64,000 nt of DNA, taken from assembly GCA_008694505.1 (NCBI GenBank), contig VZDJ01004378.1, forward strand, positions 17,043,645 to 17,107,644, read 5' to 3'. A program made the position numbers and the translations under genes. The notes below the pieces were generated by a model. The model saw only the letters and a list, made by a program, of their open reading frames with translations. It ran no database searches and was not told the DNA's origin. Each line of letters starts with the position of its first letter. The first letter of the stretch is position 1. Positions 31,286 to 45,700 of this stretch are shown here, in pieces. The DNA comes from Cyanoderma ruficeps (Eukaryota; Chordata; Aves; Passeriformes; Timaliidae).

Positions 31286-33743
31286 AGTGCAGGTTTGTGG
31301 TGAACACTTCAGAGTCATCTCTAATTTCTGGCTTAAGTTCCCTTACAGTGTGAAGCACAGCTCCTCAAGCTTATGTACTGTGAGGAGAGAGCTAGATAAT
31401 GGGCCAGGCTTCCTTCACAGCTCCTGAAAACTCTTCCTATACATGCATGGCTGGGAGGAGTAGGGCCAAACTCCCCAGAAACTTGTATTGCTTTCCTGAC
31501 TTTAACAAAAGTGCTATAGAGGAGAGCAGCAGTTACTTTTACTTTGTTCCTAGCTGTGTCACTGGAGCTGTCAACCTGTCCTTAAAATGTATTGTTTATA
31601 CCTAAAATTAGCCATTTATTTAAGTTAAGCTCATTGGTAAATTAAGTTCCTTGACAATTGCAGATGAAATTAGACTGAGAAACATTGAATTGAAAAGTGC
31701 AGCTTCAGCTACAAGAAGAAAGAGGGAATCAGGAGGACAAAGGGAATGCTTCCAGAAGGTGCATAAGGGCCATTCAGAGAATTGGACTGAGGCTAAGGCA
31801 TTGTTCATTTTTGTATAATTTTACTCTATAGAGTGTCTTATTTTGTTGGTCAAACCTTAGAGTAGCAACTTGAATTGCCTGAAGACTTGTTGTGGAGTGG
31901 CAAGGGTGAGGTTGCACCAGAATGCCTGACTCCAAACTGTGATCGAATTTCAATAAGCTGCTGTCAGTCACCAGTGTCACCTCATCTCATGGTGTCAAGA
32001 AGTCCTTCCATAGGTGTCTGACAAATCTGTGCTTGGCTTCCCTGCATAACTGGAATTCACGTAATATGAGTTTAAACAGTGCTTCCTTGGGCCAAGTGTC
32101 CTCTGCTTCCTAAATTGATGGGATATGTGTTGTTGTCTAGTGTCTTTGGAGGTTTTGAGAGCATGGCTGTGCTTAGACTGTGCCTAATATACAGCAGCAG
32201 GAGGCAATTTCCAGACTGAAATAAAGCTGGAAGAATTACAAGTGGGGAGGGCAATTGATTTTTGTTCAAAGCCTACCCAGATGAGATGGATGTATGTGAT
32301 ACCGGCTAGAAGGGCTCCTCACCTAAGTTGGCTGCAGGAGGAGCAGGCGGGTCTGTTCATTCCCTTCCCAGTGTCAGGGAGTTCTAAAGTCTCCCAGGAG
32401 CCCCTGATGTTGCCAGTTACCATGGCAGAGAGGCTGGTTTGTGTTTTGAAGTGCAACCTTCTGAGCAAGAGAGCTGGGTGGACTTGCTGTCCATGCAGTC
32501 CATACTGCTTTTGCTGGTTGTTGCAGGCTTGTAACTTTTGGTTCCCCCTCTCTCTGTTCTTTCAGTCCCTGAGCTACCTTGTCTCTCTCCTTGTCTATCC
32601 TCTACTTGGATACTCAAGATGGGAGAATGCTGGCAACATGCTCCAGACTGCATTTTTGTAAACGTGAGTGAGAGCTAAACCAAGGAGCTGTGGCTGCTTT
32701 CCTGGCCTACTTTGAGGCTTCTTGCAGGAGGGATAGCTAAAAGGCCAGGTTGCTATCAGCAGGTTTAGGGAGGTGGCTTGGTCATCCCTGGAGTAGCAGA
32801 AGCCACCTAATGCTTACTCAGGTTTGGGTTAATTAAGAATGTGTGTGGTACATCTGGACAGCATGGGAATGAGGCAGAAGTTTAGGAAGTGGAGAACAGT
32901 TTTGGTAGGAGTCATGGGCCACTTTGTTGTGCCTGGGATGACTACAGCATGTGCACTTCCAGCCAAAGATTTCCACAAGAGAGGAGCCCTAAGCTCAGTT
33001 GCACCTACAGCTCCATCACCTCTTGAGAGAGTGCTGCAGCCCTGTCATCACTAGGCCACCTGGGAGCCTCATTTTGCAATAAACTGTTACTGCATATGCC
33101 ACATATGTGCTTCAAGGCTCAGACGTCCCATGCCCAGCTGTTTTTCACCTTCCATTTTTAAAAATGAAATTAAACATTTAATCCTTTTCTTTTTTTTACT
33201 CTTTAGTGGCATAGTTTCATCAGGAGTGGGGCAGAATACTGTCCTACACAAATGAGAGGCCTGATTTTTCAAGTGTTCCTCCAGGCAGTGAGAGATGGTA
33301 GGCTGAATCTCTCCAGGCTGAGTAAGGAATTGAGCCCACATCTTTGCTTTTGAGCCTCTTGAGTAGAAACCAAAACTGTTAGTAGGTCTTACAGGGATGG
33401 ATCTTAAGCTGATGGAACAAAGGCAGCAGAGTTCAGTGTATATCCAAAGTGGACAGAACCATACCCATTCTTCTGATAACCTTAGTATTTCCTCTAGTTA
33501 TGTCTACACACCTCACTGCCATATACACCCTGAGGCACCCAGTTCTCCCTGTAAATGTATTTCCCACAGGGTCACAGATTTCAAGCCAGTGACCAAGTGG
33601 CTTAAATTATGTCATCACAAATCCTCTGTTGGATCTTGTTCATGAATTGTCTGAGTATCGAGTCTGCCCTTCTGCACTTTCAGCAAATTTGTGTGAAAAC
33701 CAAGAGAACACAAAAAGTTCAGTCAAACCCGGATGAAGAATGG

Positions 33744-36700
33744 TCAAAGTTTTCTTTCCCCCTCCTCATTAGAAAATTCTACTATGGCTGTTTCTTTACT
33801 GTCCAGGTTTTCCCATAAGTCCTGCATCTCAAATGTCTGTGGAGCAGAAGCAGAAGTAACATTTTTTCCATCACTGAATGGGAAAACACAACTTTGCTGT
33901 GAAGTTGTCCCAGACTCTGTTGAAGACAGTGCAGCATCAGCATTTGATGCTGTACTAGGGCTATGGAAGCTTGGTAAACTCCATCGCTGAAGGTTTCTCT
34001 CATGATCTGTTATGAGACCAGCTATGTTACTAACCTGGGGCTCAAGTTTGGGCTCTCCTATCACACTAGGAAGTGACTGATGTACCTCTGAACTTGAGAG
34101 GTATGGAGTAATTTCTGGGGGGAAGAAATGTTGGTTCAGAAGAGCCACATTTGCCTCAGCTAGGATCCTTTGGAGCTTCTCTTCTGGCACGCTTGCAGAA
34201 CGCTCTGTTGGCTTGTCCAGCACATCAGGTTCAATCTCCTGGGCTTCAGAAATGATGACCTCAGGAACTGGCCTGGATGTCTCAGATGAGGTGTCACTGT
34301 CACCAAATTGTGCCTCATTCCTTGAGGTTTCTGTTATGGGTCCTAGCTCTCGGCTACCATGAAGCCTGTTACTTCTGGTAACCCCTTCATGTTTTTTCTT
34401 GAAGCTTGAGGTGGAGTACTTCCCTCTTGTGTGCATTTCCTGCAGCCGCCTGATGTGCCCCGTTTCATCTGCTGGGAAAAACACGGAGTTCTCACTCGTC
34501 TGCCGAGTGTAGCGGTGGTGAGCTGGGTATGAAGGACCCTCATGGACACTGAGAAATCTCTTGACTCTTCTCAAAACCGAATACTGTCTCTGGTGTTTCT
34601 CCTCTTCCCAGGGCCACTCTTCACCATAGAGGAATTCGGTATCAGCCAGCCTGCCAAATAAATCCAGATAGTAGATGTCACTTAAATATAGGAAGCAGTG
34701 GGTCTCTATACACATTTATCCCTCTGTCTCAGACACAGGACCCAAGACATAGGAACCAAGGCCCTAGCATGTCCCTAAAGAGAAGGAAGACAAGGATGAG
34801 GGTGCCAGGAAAGAGTGTCTGTGCCTTTGAATCACCCAGATCACACAGAGGACTCTCCACATCCAGATGTCTCCTCTCCTAAGGACCAGGCTGGGAGGGC
34901 ATCCAGCCAGGCATCTGGAACCATTTCATATTTGAGCTGCAGCCTTCTGAGGCAAGTCCACATGGTTAGGCTTGTGCTCAGGGTGAGGGAAAGGGGAGAA
35001 AGGAACCCTACTCAGGGCTGTAGTTACTTTTTCAGGAGCATCCAGCAGTGAAGATAGCAACAGTGAAAAAGCTACTGCTGGAAACAGAGGACAATAGTTT
35101 AAAAAAATGTTGAAATTACTCAGATGGCCAAATCTCACTTACTTCTGGGGCATGACAGTGTGTCTGAAGGTCTCACCTGTACCTGGTGCTCTTCTCCTGC
35201 ACTGCCTTGGTACTTCATGAGAACAACTATTGCTGCACGTGCCAGTGAATTCAGTACATGTCACTAACTCAGTGCAGTCTGGACAAGCCAAACTGGCCCA
35301 GTTACCTGTCCTAAGGACAAGAATGGCAAAGGGGCTTGGGTCAAATCTGAGGCAAGGAGCACAGGAAAGCAACACTAACCTGGAGGGACAGAGGAACTTC
35401 ATCCAGCATTTGTGAAGATCATAGAATAGTTTATGTTGGAAGGGACCTTTAGAGGCATCTAATCCAACCTCCCTGTGATGTGCAGGGACACCTTCAACTA
35501 GATCAGGTTGCTCATTGCCACATCCAGCCTGGCCTTGAATGTTTATAGGAATGGGACATCTACCACCTTTTTGGGCAACCTGTTCCAGATGTTAGCTTGA
35601 GGTGACTGGAGAAGACTTTGAATTTGGAATCAAGTTTTATATATTTGCTTTGGACTTGGAAGAATTTTTAGAGCTTGTTTTTGAAGTTTGCATAACAACT
35701 ATCCATTACTTTTAGAGATGTGAACAGAGAAATGGTTCAGATGAGAGGATAATTAATAAAAAGTCAACACATCAGAGCTGTTTGCATTCCACGGGGAGCT
35801 ACTTTTCATTCGCTTCTTACTTAAATTTTGTGTGAAGTACTTCTTATTAAAAATTGTTTGCAGACTTAATGATGTTCCTTCTTTGCCACCTTTTCCCCAC
35901 AGAAATTACCTTAAAATAAATTATATTCTATGCATTTTTCTTCTTTACTTTTTAAACTTTCTTCTTTACTTTTCTTTTTGCTATTTTATAGTTTTTTCAG
36001 AAGGAGATAACTTCTGAAAAGGCTGTGTGTGATAAAAGGAACTCATACAAACCATTGTCCTTTGTAGTAGAATGCATGCAAAAATGAAAAAATTAGAGGA
36101 ACAAAAATGAGACAAGCACAATTTTGAGGCCAAATGAAACAAAAAATTTAAGACATTTTATTTTGATTAAGGTGGGAAATGATGGGAATATTGTAAATAT
36201 CTTGAGAAAATTTTTAAAGTTTAAAAAAACCCAGTTTCTGTAAAGTTTTAAAAATGGTTTTCAGATGAGAACATCTACTTGCCTGGCATTTTTTCAGGCA
36301 CGATGGTATTTACACTTGACCTGTCTATATTACAGCATGTCACAAGTATTTAAACTAACAGCTTCTAAGCTAACTGGCCTGTCACTGATTTCTCATATAG
36401 ATCCTAACAACAGGGGGCAATCCCATACCCTCTATTCTTTGTAAATTGTTCTTTGTTGATCTCTGAAAATAAATCTTCTTTATACCTTCGCAAAATATGA
36501 CCATTTCAACTTCCATACCAGGATTTTTAGTCAATGAAAAGTCATACGACATTTAAGATGATTTCTTGTTGATCTTCACAAAAATCTGGACTGATTTCAA
36601 CTGTCATCTGCTAACTAAATGAACAAAGGAATAGCTGTTTTTTCTAATTGTGGATGCATGGAAGAAGCTGTAGCAAAGCAAGTATTATTGAGAAAAGTCA

Positions 36701-39700
36701 GTCACTGTCCTCAGGTATCATCCTGTGCTCAGAGACTAGCAACAAATGTGTTCAAAGACTATCAACAAACTCTCCCTGCAAACATGCTCTATTCATTTAT
36801 TATACAATTTAAGATATGTGTGCACAACTTGGATGAACACATGGACCGCTGGAGACATCCTCCCACCAACACCACTGTCCACTCCCTCCTAATTTCTTTT
36901 CCCCATTTCCATCTTCTCCGCTTGCAGTATTGTCAGAGCCTGCATCCTGCACTGACTGACTGCCAATCACTGCAGACTGTTGGGGCAGTGATCTTTCTGA
37001 TGGCATTAAGGGCTCTTAGTGCCACTCACCCCATTTCAATAGTTGATCCAAGAAATGAAGGAATACAGTAATCAGCAGCAGCTTTTGTGTAAGGTGGCCG
37101 GGCAGAGGTATCATTCCAGTAAATATCTTTCTCCATCCTTGGCAAGTTCATGTGCATCTCATCCACCGCCAGAAGTGAAACCTTAAAATTTTTTTTGCAT
37201 AAATCATGTCACTTTCAACATAGTGGAGTATATTAAATTGTCTACCTTATACTCCCTGGGTAAACATTTCTTTCAGAAACTCTTTATCATAAGCTGTGTA
37301 TGATGGCCTGGGCATTAGGAAGAGACTCAGTATTATAAAATAAACCCCCTATATCTGCCTATACTCATGAAAGCATAAATTTTATCATAACTTGAATCTT
37401 CTGTACTGCAAAGATATTTGTGGCAGATTGAAGTCCTTCCCACATGTATAATGAGTTAAATGTGATCCATCATGTGCTATGGAAAGTCTGTGTAAAGTAT
37501 TACACGTGTGCTCCTTAAAATGTCCAGAGGTCAAGAATCTTTCTGATAGGCCTCATTGCCATTTTAAGACATTCTGAATCAAGTATGTGAACATCCTTCT
37601 AATAAATTTTACACAACAAGCTCCAAGGCACAGGAGCATTAGTATCCTGACATGGTGCTAAGCCAGAGAGCATCTTCGTCAGTGTGAAGTCCTTTCCCAT
37701 TCTTGCACATACCTGCTTGGCTTACACTGATTACTTTGCTCAATTTGGTCTTTTATTTGGCCCTTGCTGCCCCTAACTCCTGGGCTCTGCTTTGCTGAAG
37801 TGGAGTCTGACAGCAGCTCAGCCAGCCCTGTGCTTGGCTCTGTGCAGGGGGAGCAGCGGGTGCTGTGGGACCTCGTCATGTCTCTGAGCTCCTTGACAGC
37901 ACAACAGCCAGGGCTCTTTGGGAATCAGGGGTAACTGGAATGAAACTGTACCCTTGTCATTTCACAGCCCCTGTGACAGGGGGCACTGGCTGCTGTGCTG
38001 ACCACAGATACTGCTGTGGGTGACAGCATCCAAACATGAATCATGGTACTGGCCCTGCTTGTTAGTTCCAGGGCCTCACTTGGTCTTTTTACTATTTTTG
38101 CTGCCTTTCTTTTTAAAGAAAAGTTCATATGCAATATTTTAATCTTGAGACATTCAGATTAGCAAAATGTGTTTGTATCTATGTGGGAATGACTTTTGGA
38201 TTTTGCAGGATTGACCTACATTACAAGTTTTTCCAGGCATAGAGTGGTCTTCTAATTTAAGGTCAGCTGTTTGCATATTTAGTCAGGCATTATAAATGCC
38301 AAATACCAAAATCAAGATGAATTAGCTTGTGAAAACAAACTCTGTGGATCACCGCCACAGGTAATCCTTCAGGGAAAGAATATGTTTTGCTGGCACTTGT
38401 TGCCCTGATTTATTCCTCAATCTAAGACATAGTGTTAGATGTAATGATAACCTATGGTAAAGCTGGAAATAGAAATAACAAAAGCAACCTGTAAATTTCT
38501 ATCAATGCACCAGTTAGTTTCAAAATCATCATCATCTTCTCCAAATGGATTAATGAGTTGTTCAGCGACCTGGAAAGAAAATGAGACAGTGAAGAGAGGC
38601 TGGCATGCCATGTCAGGACCACTGCTGGAGAGAAAATAGGGTTGGATTTTTCTCTCTCTCCCTGCCTGTCACTTGCAATCATAGCTTGAGCTCCTGTGTG
38701 ATGGTTCTGCCAGCCTAGCGAAGGAACAGCTTGCTTTCAGTATAGATTCATATCTCTGTGCCTCGCTGGTGCTGTCAATCATCATCATCAGTGCTGGCCT
38801 ACTGGGAACTGAGATATGTCTGGGCCAAGGTAATTGTCACATCCAATAGTCATTACCTTTCCTTACTGTTGTCTTTGCCTCGTTTAAATGAATGGTTTAG
38901 CAGCTAGAGGCTCTATTATTGCACTGCTGTCTGCAATAGTCCATGAGCCCGTGGGGTCAGTATTCCCAAGCCTTGCAGCTGAAGTCTGCTGGAGGGAGTA
39001 GAGCTCATCTCTCTACCTCAGCCCTCAGCCCCTGCTTCTTTATCAGCATTAACCCTGATGGCAACCTTCCAAGGCTTTTGAGGAAAAGCAGCCCAGAAAA
39101 AAAACTTGACTCAAGTGAACTCTGTGCATCATGCTAACCAAATCCCAGAGACAGAATCTGGGTCTGTTCTTAATTCAGCCTGCTGGCTTGGGTTTCTGTA
39201 TCTGGCGTGGTTGAAACTGCAGGGCAGAAGCTTATCCTGTGGAGGACACAATCAGACAGTGAGCTCAGAAACATTTGTGGTGAGGTACCTTAGTCTGGGA
39301 ACTAGTCTGGAAAGGGAACCCTCTCTGGCTCCTCATATCCAGTGAAAACCCCCCAAGAAACTGTCCCCCACCCCTGTGATCACTAAAGTACATTGTGTGG
39401 AGAATAAGCACATGGCTGCTGATGGAGGAAAAAAAAAGATTAAATAAAAAAAATTTAAAAAATTTAGGAAATTCAGACTGTTTCTCTATTTCCTATTTTC
39501 TTGGTGCACTGACATTAAATATCCTCCTCCCTCCAATCTGTTTATCCTTTTAAGTCCTGGTTTTGAAGCTGATCACATTCTTGATAACCCTTCCAAGCCT
39601 TCTTTGTGGTCACCAGGGCCATGCACAGGAGCAGCAGTCAGGTCCTTGCTTTAATGTGGATATGGATAAAGCAACTGTATGATTAATCAGTCCTGTTCAT

Positions 39701-42700
39701 TAACCTCACTATGGACAGCTATGATCTAGATAAGTTATAGCTGTAAGGCAGTTTCTCCCTGGATATTTTTCCTATGTCCCTCTAGGTTGTACCTGTGGAT
39801 AAGCACTTGCTGAGTCTCCAAGGCCACCACTTCCCAGGCCAGCATTGGCACACAACAAAAGAGCTGCTTAGTAGATTAACGCTACAAAAACACCTGTACG
39901 GTGGGAGCAATGAAAGGAGACAAGGGGTCACCTCTGCTCACACTCCTTGACATGGTATTAAATTATAGGCACAGCTATGAAAGTACTGCAGTAGGGAGGA
40001 ACCAGAACACAGTCTGTGTTGTGGCTCTCCAGGGAAGACATGGATCAGTTTCTTGTAATCCAGTGGACCACCGCCCAAAAATCCACCATAAACTTATCAC
40101 GTGACCTTAAAAAGTGAGGACTCTTAAAAAAGAGCAGACAGTGGTGGTGGCTTTTTTTTTGGCTGACCTGGTCCTGGCATGTGAGACATTACTTTATTCT
40201 CCAGAAAGGAATGTAGTGCTGGACAAGTAAACTCTGTATTTGGACAGTTCATCTGTCCCTGTAATGAAAATGGGGATTTAGAAGTGTCTCATGTAATGGG
40301 AAGCTTTGGCCCTGTATTATTGGTACAACAGACCAGGCTTGAGGCCAAGGAATGAGCTCAGTTTACACATTATTTCTGAGGAATTGCCAAGTTACTGGAA
40401 GTCAGTACCTCAGGGCCCTTTTTACTGCCTGGCAGCCAAAGTCCAACATACTCATCAGGAAACTGGTTGTAACCTTCAAGAAAAAAATGTCCCAACTCAG
40501 GGCACTGAAGGTTTGGACGAACCTTCAGTTTGAGGAAACATGGCTGATACTAAATTAACTTTTAAAAACTTCTCCTCCCTTTCCTTTCCTTATGCAGAAG
40601 ATTTTTCAGTTACAATGGCATCTCATACCTGCCACAGCTGGCTGGAAGCTCTGAGCCTGTCTGGAAGAGATGCTATAAACATCCTTGGATGCTGAAGAAA
40701 GAAAACCCATTTCCTCTCAGGAGCATCAGCAGGGCAGTCAAGAGGAACAGCTTACAGTTTTTAACCCTCTGGTATAACAGGAATACATTGCCTAGAGATA
40801 AAACCTCACTTTTCTCCAGGAGAAGTTGCTACCTTGCTCTACCAGCCTCCCTTTCTCTCCCACTCCCATCCAGGCTGGTCCCTATGAGGCAAAATCCTTT
40901 TCCCCCTCATTTCTTAGAACACAACACTAGAGGAGCTTGTCCTGCATGCACTCGACCTCTCCTCACATCTGCCAGCTCGGTGTACTGTCTTCTTTACTCT
41001 GCCCTTCGGAGTTGGCTGTGGGAAGGTGTCTCTAAAACTGACCAACTTTGTTCAATTTGTATTCTAACAGAAAAGTTAGTTCTCTATTTCCATCCATGAT
41101 TAATAAACACAAAAGGAAATCTAATGTCTATGGGCCCCAATGAAATTTTTTTCCAGTCGGTCTATTGCAGAAGGGAGAACCACCTTGAGATATGTGGCTT
41201 AATTACTCAACTATCAGATTGATTGTGATACGTTAGCCTAGCTGTCATCAACAGACTGATGGGCAGCACCCAATTCCTCTTTGACTCTTCTTTTTAATGA
41301 ACATTTTTATGCAGTGGAGTTCTAGCCAATATTGTCTATCACCCTTTCGTAGCCCTCTAGAACTGGGGGCCTTTAATTGCCTGCATCTGATGAGGGTAAC
41401 AGCAGATACTACCAGCTTTGATCATAAGAAGAAAGTATCATTCAGTCCCTTTCAGCTGATGCCAGGTCTGCAGCCATAGTTCCCCCATTGCAGAATGGAG
41501 TGGGAGAAAGGTTTTTTTAATCTCTTTCCTGTCACTTTATAGTTCAAGTCCTGAGACCTTGTGGGACTCCTTTGGGGAGTTGTGGCTGCATTGATGCTAT
41601 TAAAACAGGCTCCTTCAGATTCACGACCATTTTTTACCATATGGTCTGTCAGGTGGAATTAAAAATGTATTGCATGATAATTCTATATGAACGCAGAACA
41701 CTTCAGGCTGAATTCACCTCTGGTGTAATTTCAGTACTCATTGGTGATTTTACAGGTGTGTCACAGATCTGACACCTTGACCAGCCCCCAGGGATTCCCC
41801 CCATCACCTGTCCTGAAAGCCAGTTTACCTTGAGCCATCCTGCGTAGAAGAAGAACTGCAGCAATGTGAAGATTGGAATGTAAATATCCAAGTCATGTCC
41901 CTGGTACCCTTGGTCAGTGTCCAAAAATTGACGCCCTATCAGGCAGGCAAAGAAAAAGGTATAGACTGCGAGAGTAACGACCTGCAAAGAACAGAACCTC
42001 ATTGAAATAATGAACTAATACAATCTTATGTATAAGGCAACCCAAACCCAAAGGCCTTTGTCTGCCTTTTGCCATATAATTTATAAATCTGTAGGAGGTA
42101 TTGCAAATACAGAGGCCCCAGGAATAATTATTGCCAGGAAGAACACTCAGGAAACAGAAAAACATTTCAGTGCTTCCCTCCCCTCTTCCAAATTATGGAA
42201 GATTGTCAAAACAGCTCTGCATTAAATACACCTTAAATAGTTAGGCAGGCCTCCATGACCCTGTGTGAGTGAACCAGTGTTCAATATCTCAGAGACTCTG
42301 GCTGGGACTATGAATGTTTTATACCATGGATGTTTGGTACCAACCCCCCTTTTATGGAAATTGTGTTTTGAATTTTCAACAGGATAATAGCTCAGTACCT
42401 GAGTATAGACCAGTGGAATTCCAACCCAGTCATAACCAAACAAAAGGCTACACCAGGACCGGTATTTATTCATCTCCTAAAAGGGGAAAAAAATCCTCAA
42501 CCAGCAAGAAACCACAACAAAATAAAATTGCATGGGGTACAATTCTGAATTATAAATATTTTGTTGCAGTTCATTTTTGCACATATAAAACAACGGGGAG
42601 AAAAGAAAGTAAAGTATATATAAATTGATACTAAAACTGTACCCAGCATTCCATTTGAATGTTGACTTGGTTTATAGAGTTGGAGTTCTTAGTATACTTT

Positions 42701-45700
42701 GTATTTCTTCACAATTCATCTTCTGTTTCTATCTTATTCATTTAGTTTAGTGATACATGAAAGAGAATATATTATATCATAAAAAGGATATTTTACCACT
42801 TAATGAAATATTCAGGGAGATTATCTTCTCTGAAGCTGATAATAAAATCTTCAAAATGCCATATTATTCTCATTTCTCATACTTTTAGCAATGGAACAAG
42901 TATGAATTTAGAGTGATGTAATAATAATTTTTTACTCATCAATTTTTTGCTTCTTTCAATACCTTCTTAGTCATATTAGAAGGAATTGCAGTGAACACTG
43001 CTGTGTGTGTTTAAGTGTACATTGGTACACACAGAAAAGTGGGATAAATCCTGAGTAGGGTTATTTAGACAACACAGGAGATTTGTGCATACTAAATAAA
43101 ACCAATTATGTAAGTGAGAAGCAATTTCACATTAGTTTTTCGTAGATTTCCTTTTTCAACTTACATTCATCAGTGTCTGCAGATCCACACTGTCTCGAAT
43201 TCTCCCCTCTTTTCGTGCCTTTGATGCCAAATTTCCAAACCAGACAAATGGCACCCAGTATTTCAGGTGGGGAGACTTAAGGTCATCAAAAAGTTTTCTT
43301 TCATATTTTGTCATAAAACCTGTTCACCAAAAAACCAAGACAACCTTCATTTATTCTGCGCTTTCAGTACTACTGATACTATAAGTCTGGAATATGTTTT
43401 TATCTGTTTAGGTAATATTTGCATAGAACTCTGCTAAACACAACTTACAATTCTAACTAGTAACCTCCTCTTTAAAACAAACAAAAAAAATTAAAAAAAA
43501 ATTCCAGGACAGATCTTGCTTGAAAGATTTTTTTTTTTTTTGCATTAATTACCTATGCTAAATTCCTCTTTACCAATATAGGCAAAAATTTGCCATAAAT
43601 GTGTTCTCATATCTAACTGCTGGCATATGGTAGTTACGTAGAATACTATGAATTGTACAAATTACTCTCGAGTTTCATATTCTGCTTTCAAAAAAATTAG
43701 GAACTGGAAATATCAGTCAAGAAACATTTTTCACCAATGATCGCTTTCAGAAGAATTTTGACATATATTGTAAGGGCAGTTATATGACTTTATTCTGATA
43801 ATTTTTTGTTGTATCTGCAAAGCAGTGAGCAAGCAACGGAGGATACAAGTGCATACATGAAACAGAGCCCAACAGAGTGTGTGCCTTCTGCCAGTGAAAT
43901 ACTTCCCTGACAGATTGTTTGATGTTTCTTTGGGGTTATGAAGGCACACAAAATGATGAAGAGGGAATTGTGCACAGAAATCCCGCTGCTAAGGGACACT
44001 GGGCCAGGTGACATGCTGTGAGGCTGCAAGCTGAAGCTGCTCTCTGCCTGGCAATTGGCCTTGCTGGGGTGCTGGGAAGGTATTAGGTTTCCTGAAGAGT
44101 TCTCCTGCCTTGTGAAGCCCTGCTTCCCCCTGCTGCAAGCAAGTCCAAGGCCACATAATCGGGGAGCCAGGGCTGTGTGACAAATCCTGCACCAGAGCCA
44201 ATCTCTGCCTCGGACTGGCAAGGGAGCAGCTGGCTTTTGGAACAACACCTCTACCCCCTTGGGGAAGAAAGCTCTGCTCTGTTGTCCTCCTTCCACCCAG
44301 GCTTTGACAAAAACAACTTCAGAAAATTCACATTTTCCTTTGTTCAAATTCTGGATTTTCTGGTATTGGAGCAATTGTCATGTTTGGAGGATCTTAGTTT
44401 TTGCTCAGGTGTGTAACATCTGTGAGGGTGGGTATAAAGATTCTTTTGTTGTATTGACATTAGCTCTGAAATAAGACAAAGCTGGTAACAGGACAGCCCC
44501 AAAATAGGAGCCTCAGCCAACCAATTACAAGTTTGAATGCTGAAAATTCAGTAAGGGAATTGACAGTAGACTCCAACTAGTAACTAAGGATATGTCCATT
44601 ACGGCTAACATTGCCAAAGATACATGACACAGCAAACAAAAAAATATAAAGAGAATCAGTTGTGTTGCATAGAAATGTGAATTAAATTAAAGGAGCTCTG
44701 CTAATCACAATGATCTTAAATATTCTGTTGTTGAGGAAAGTGTCTGTATTGTACAGTTGTAACAAGCCTACGCAGGAGGTATGAAATACTGCAACTACTG
44801 AGAAGGAAAGCAAGGACAGGACAGAAGAACAGTGGAAGAAGAAATATTCAGCAGTGAGTGCCAGTACATAGAAATTCAGAACAGAATAAGATAAAGCTTT
44901 TAGAAGTTCCCTGGGCATTTTGCAGCCACCTCTCATAAACAGCTTCACAGAAATAATCAGGCAACCAGACAAATTAACCTGCTAGTCATGACTCCTGACT
45001 CCTAAAAGACAATCTTTCAGGCTGCCTTTAGTTTTTGTCCTGCCAGCCTGCTTATTACAGGACAGGAAAAGATGCTCCCATCAGGCTGAAACAGACAGAC
45101 AGGGAAACAAAAAATTGAGTATGGAGTGAACACTGGATGCAAGTCACCTGGAGGCTCAGGAAAGACACAGACTGAAGGGATCACAAAGAACAGCAAGGAT
45201 CAGTTTGGCTTTCCACTGAAACCGGGCACCTTTTGTTCAGAAAGCTCAACAAAGTCTGGTTTTCTTTAATTATAAAGTTAAAATGGGCATTGAAGTGTTT
45301 CTGTTAATATTGATTAAATATTCTCTTTGATGAATATCAATAATGCCTAGTATTCTTATTGCAGAAAATACTAATTCTGGATTGCTCTTACTGCTGGCAA
45401 TACAGACAACATACAGTTCAGAATACCTTGCTGTTATTGTAGTGGCAAAGAAACACTTTATATTCCATCAAATATAGGGGAGGATATCAAACTTCACTTT
45501 TTAAAATTACATGGTTTCTAAATATGGTCAGAATTAACCAAGAAACTCTATAAACAAGAATACTGGTTTTGACAAACACTGGAAGACTGGAGCACCTCCA
45601 GATAATGGGAAACATTTGTCAAATGTTGTGCCAAGATCTTGAAAAGGATGATCTAAGGAATGACAGGGCAGTGAATCCTTATGAAAGTATCAGAAGAGTG

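Larger units (their letters stand above)
28370..33743. other. Intergenic region between the protease gene and BEST3
   Basis: No coding gene is supported in these 5.4 kb between the convergent 3' ends. The only clear structure is the pair of identical 108-bp segments at 29039 and 31178. Further AATAAA hexamers occur (about 29183). A variant ATTAAA for BEST3 lies on the minus strand near 33177-33182. Confidence 0.5.
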
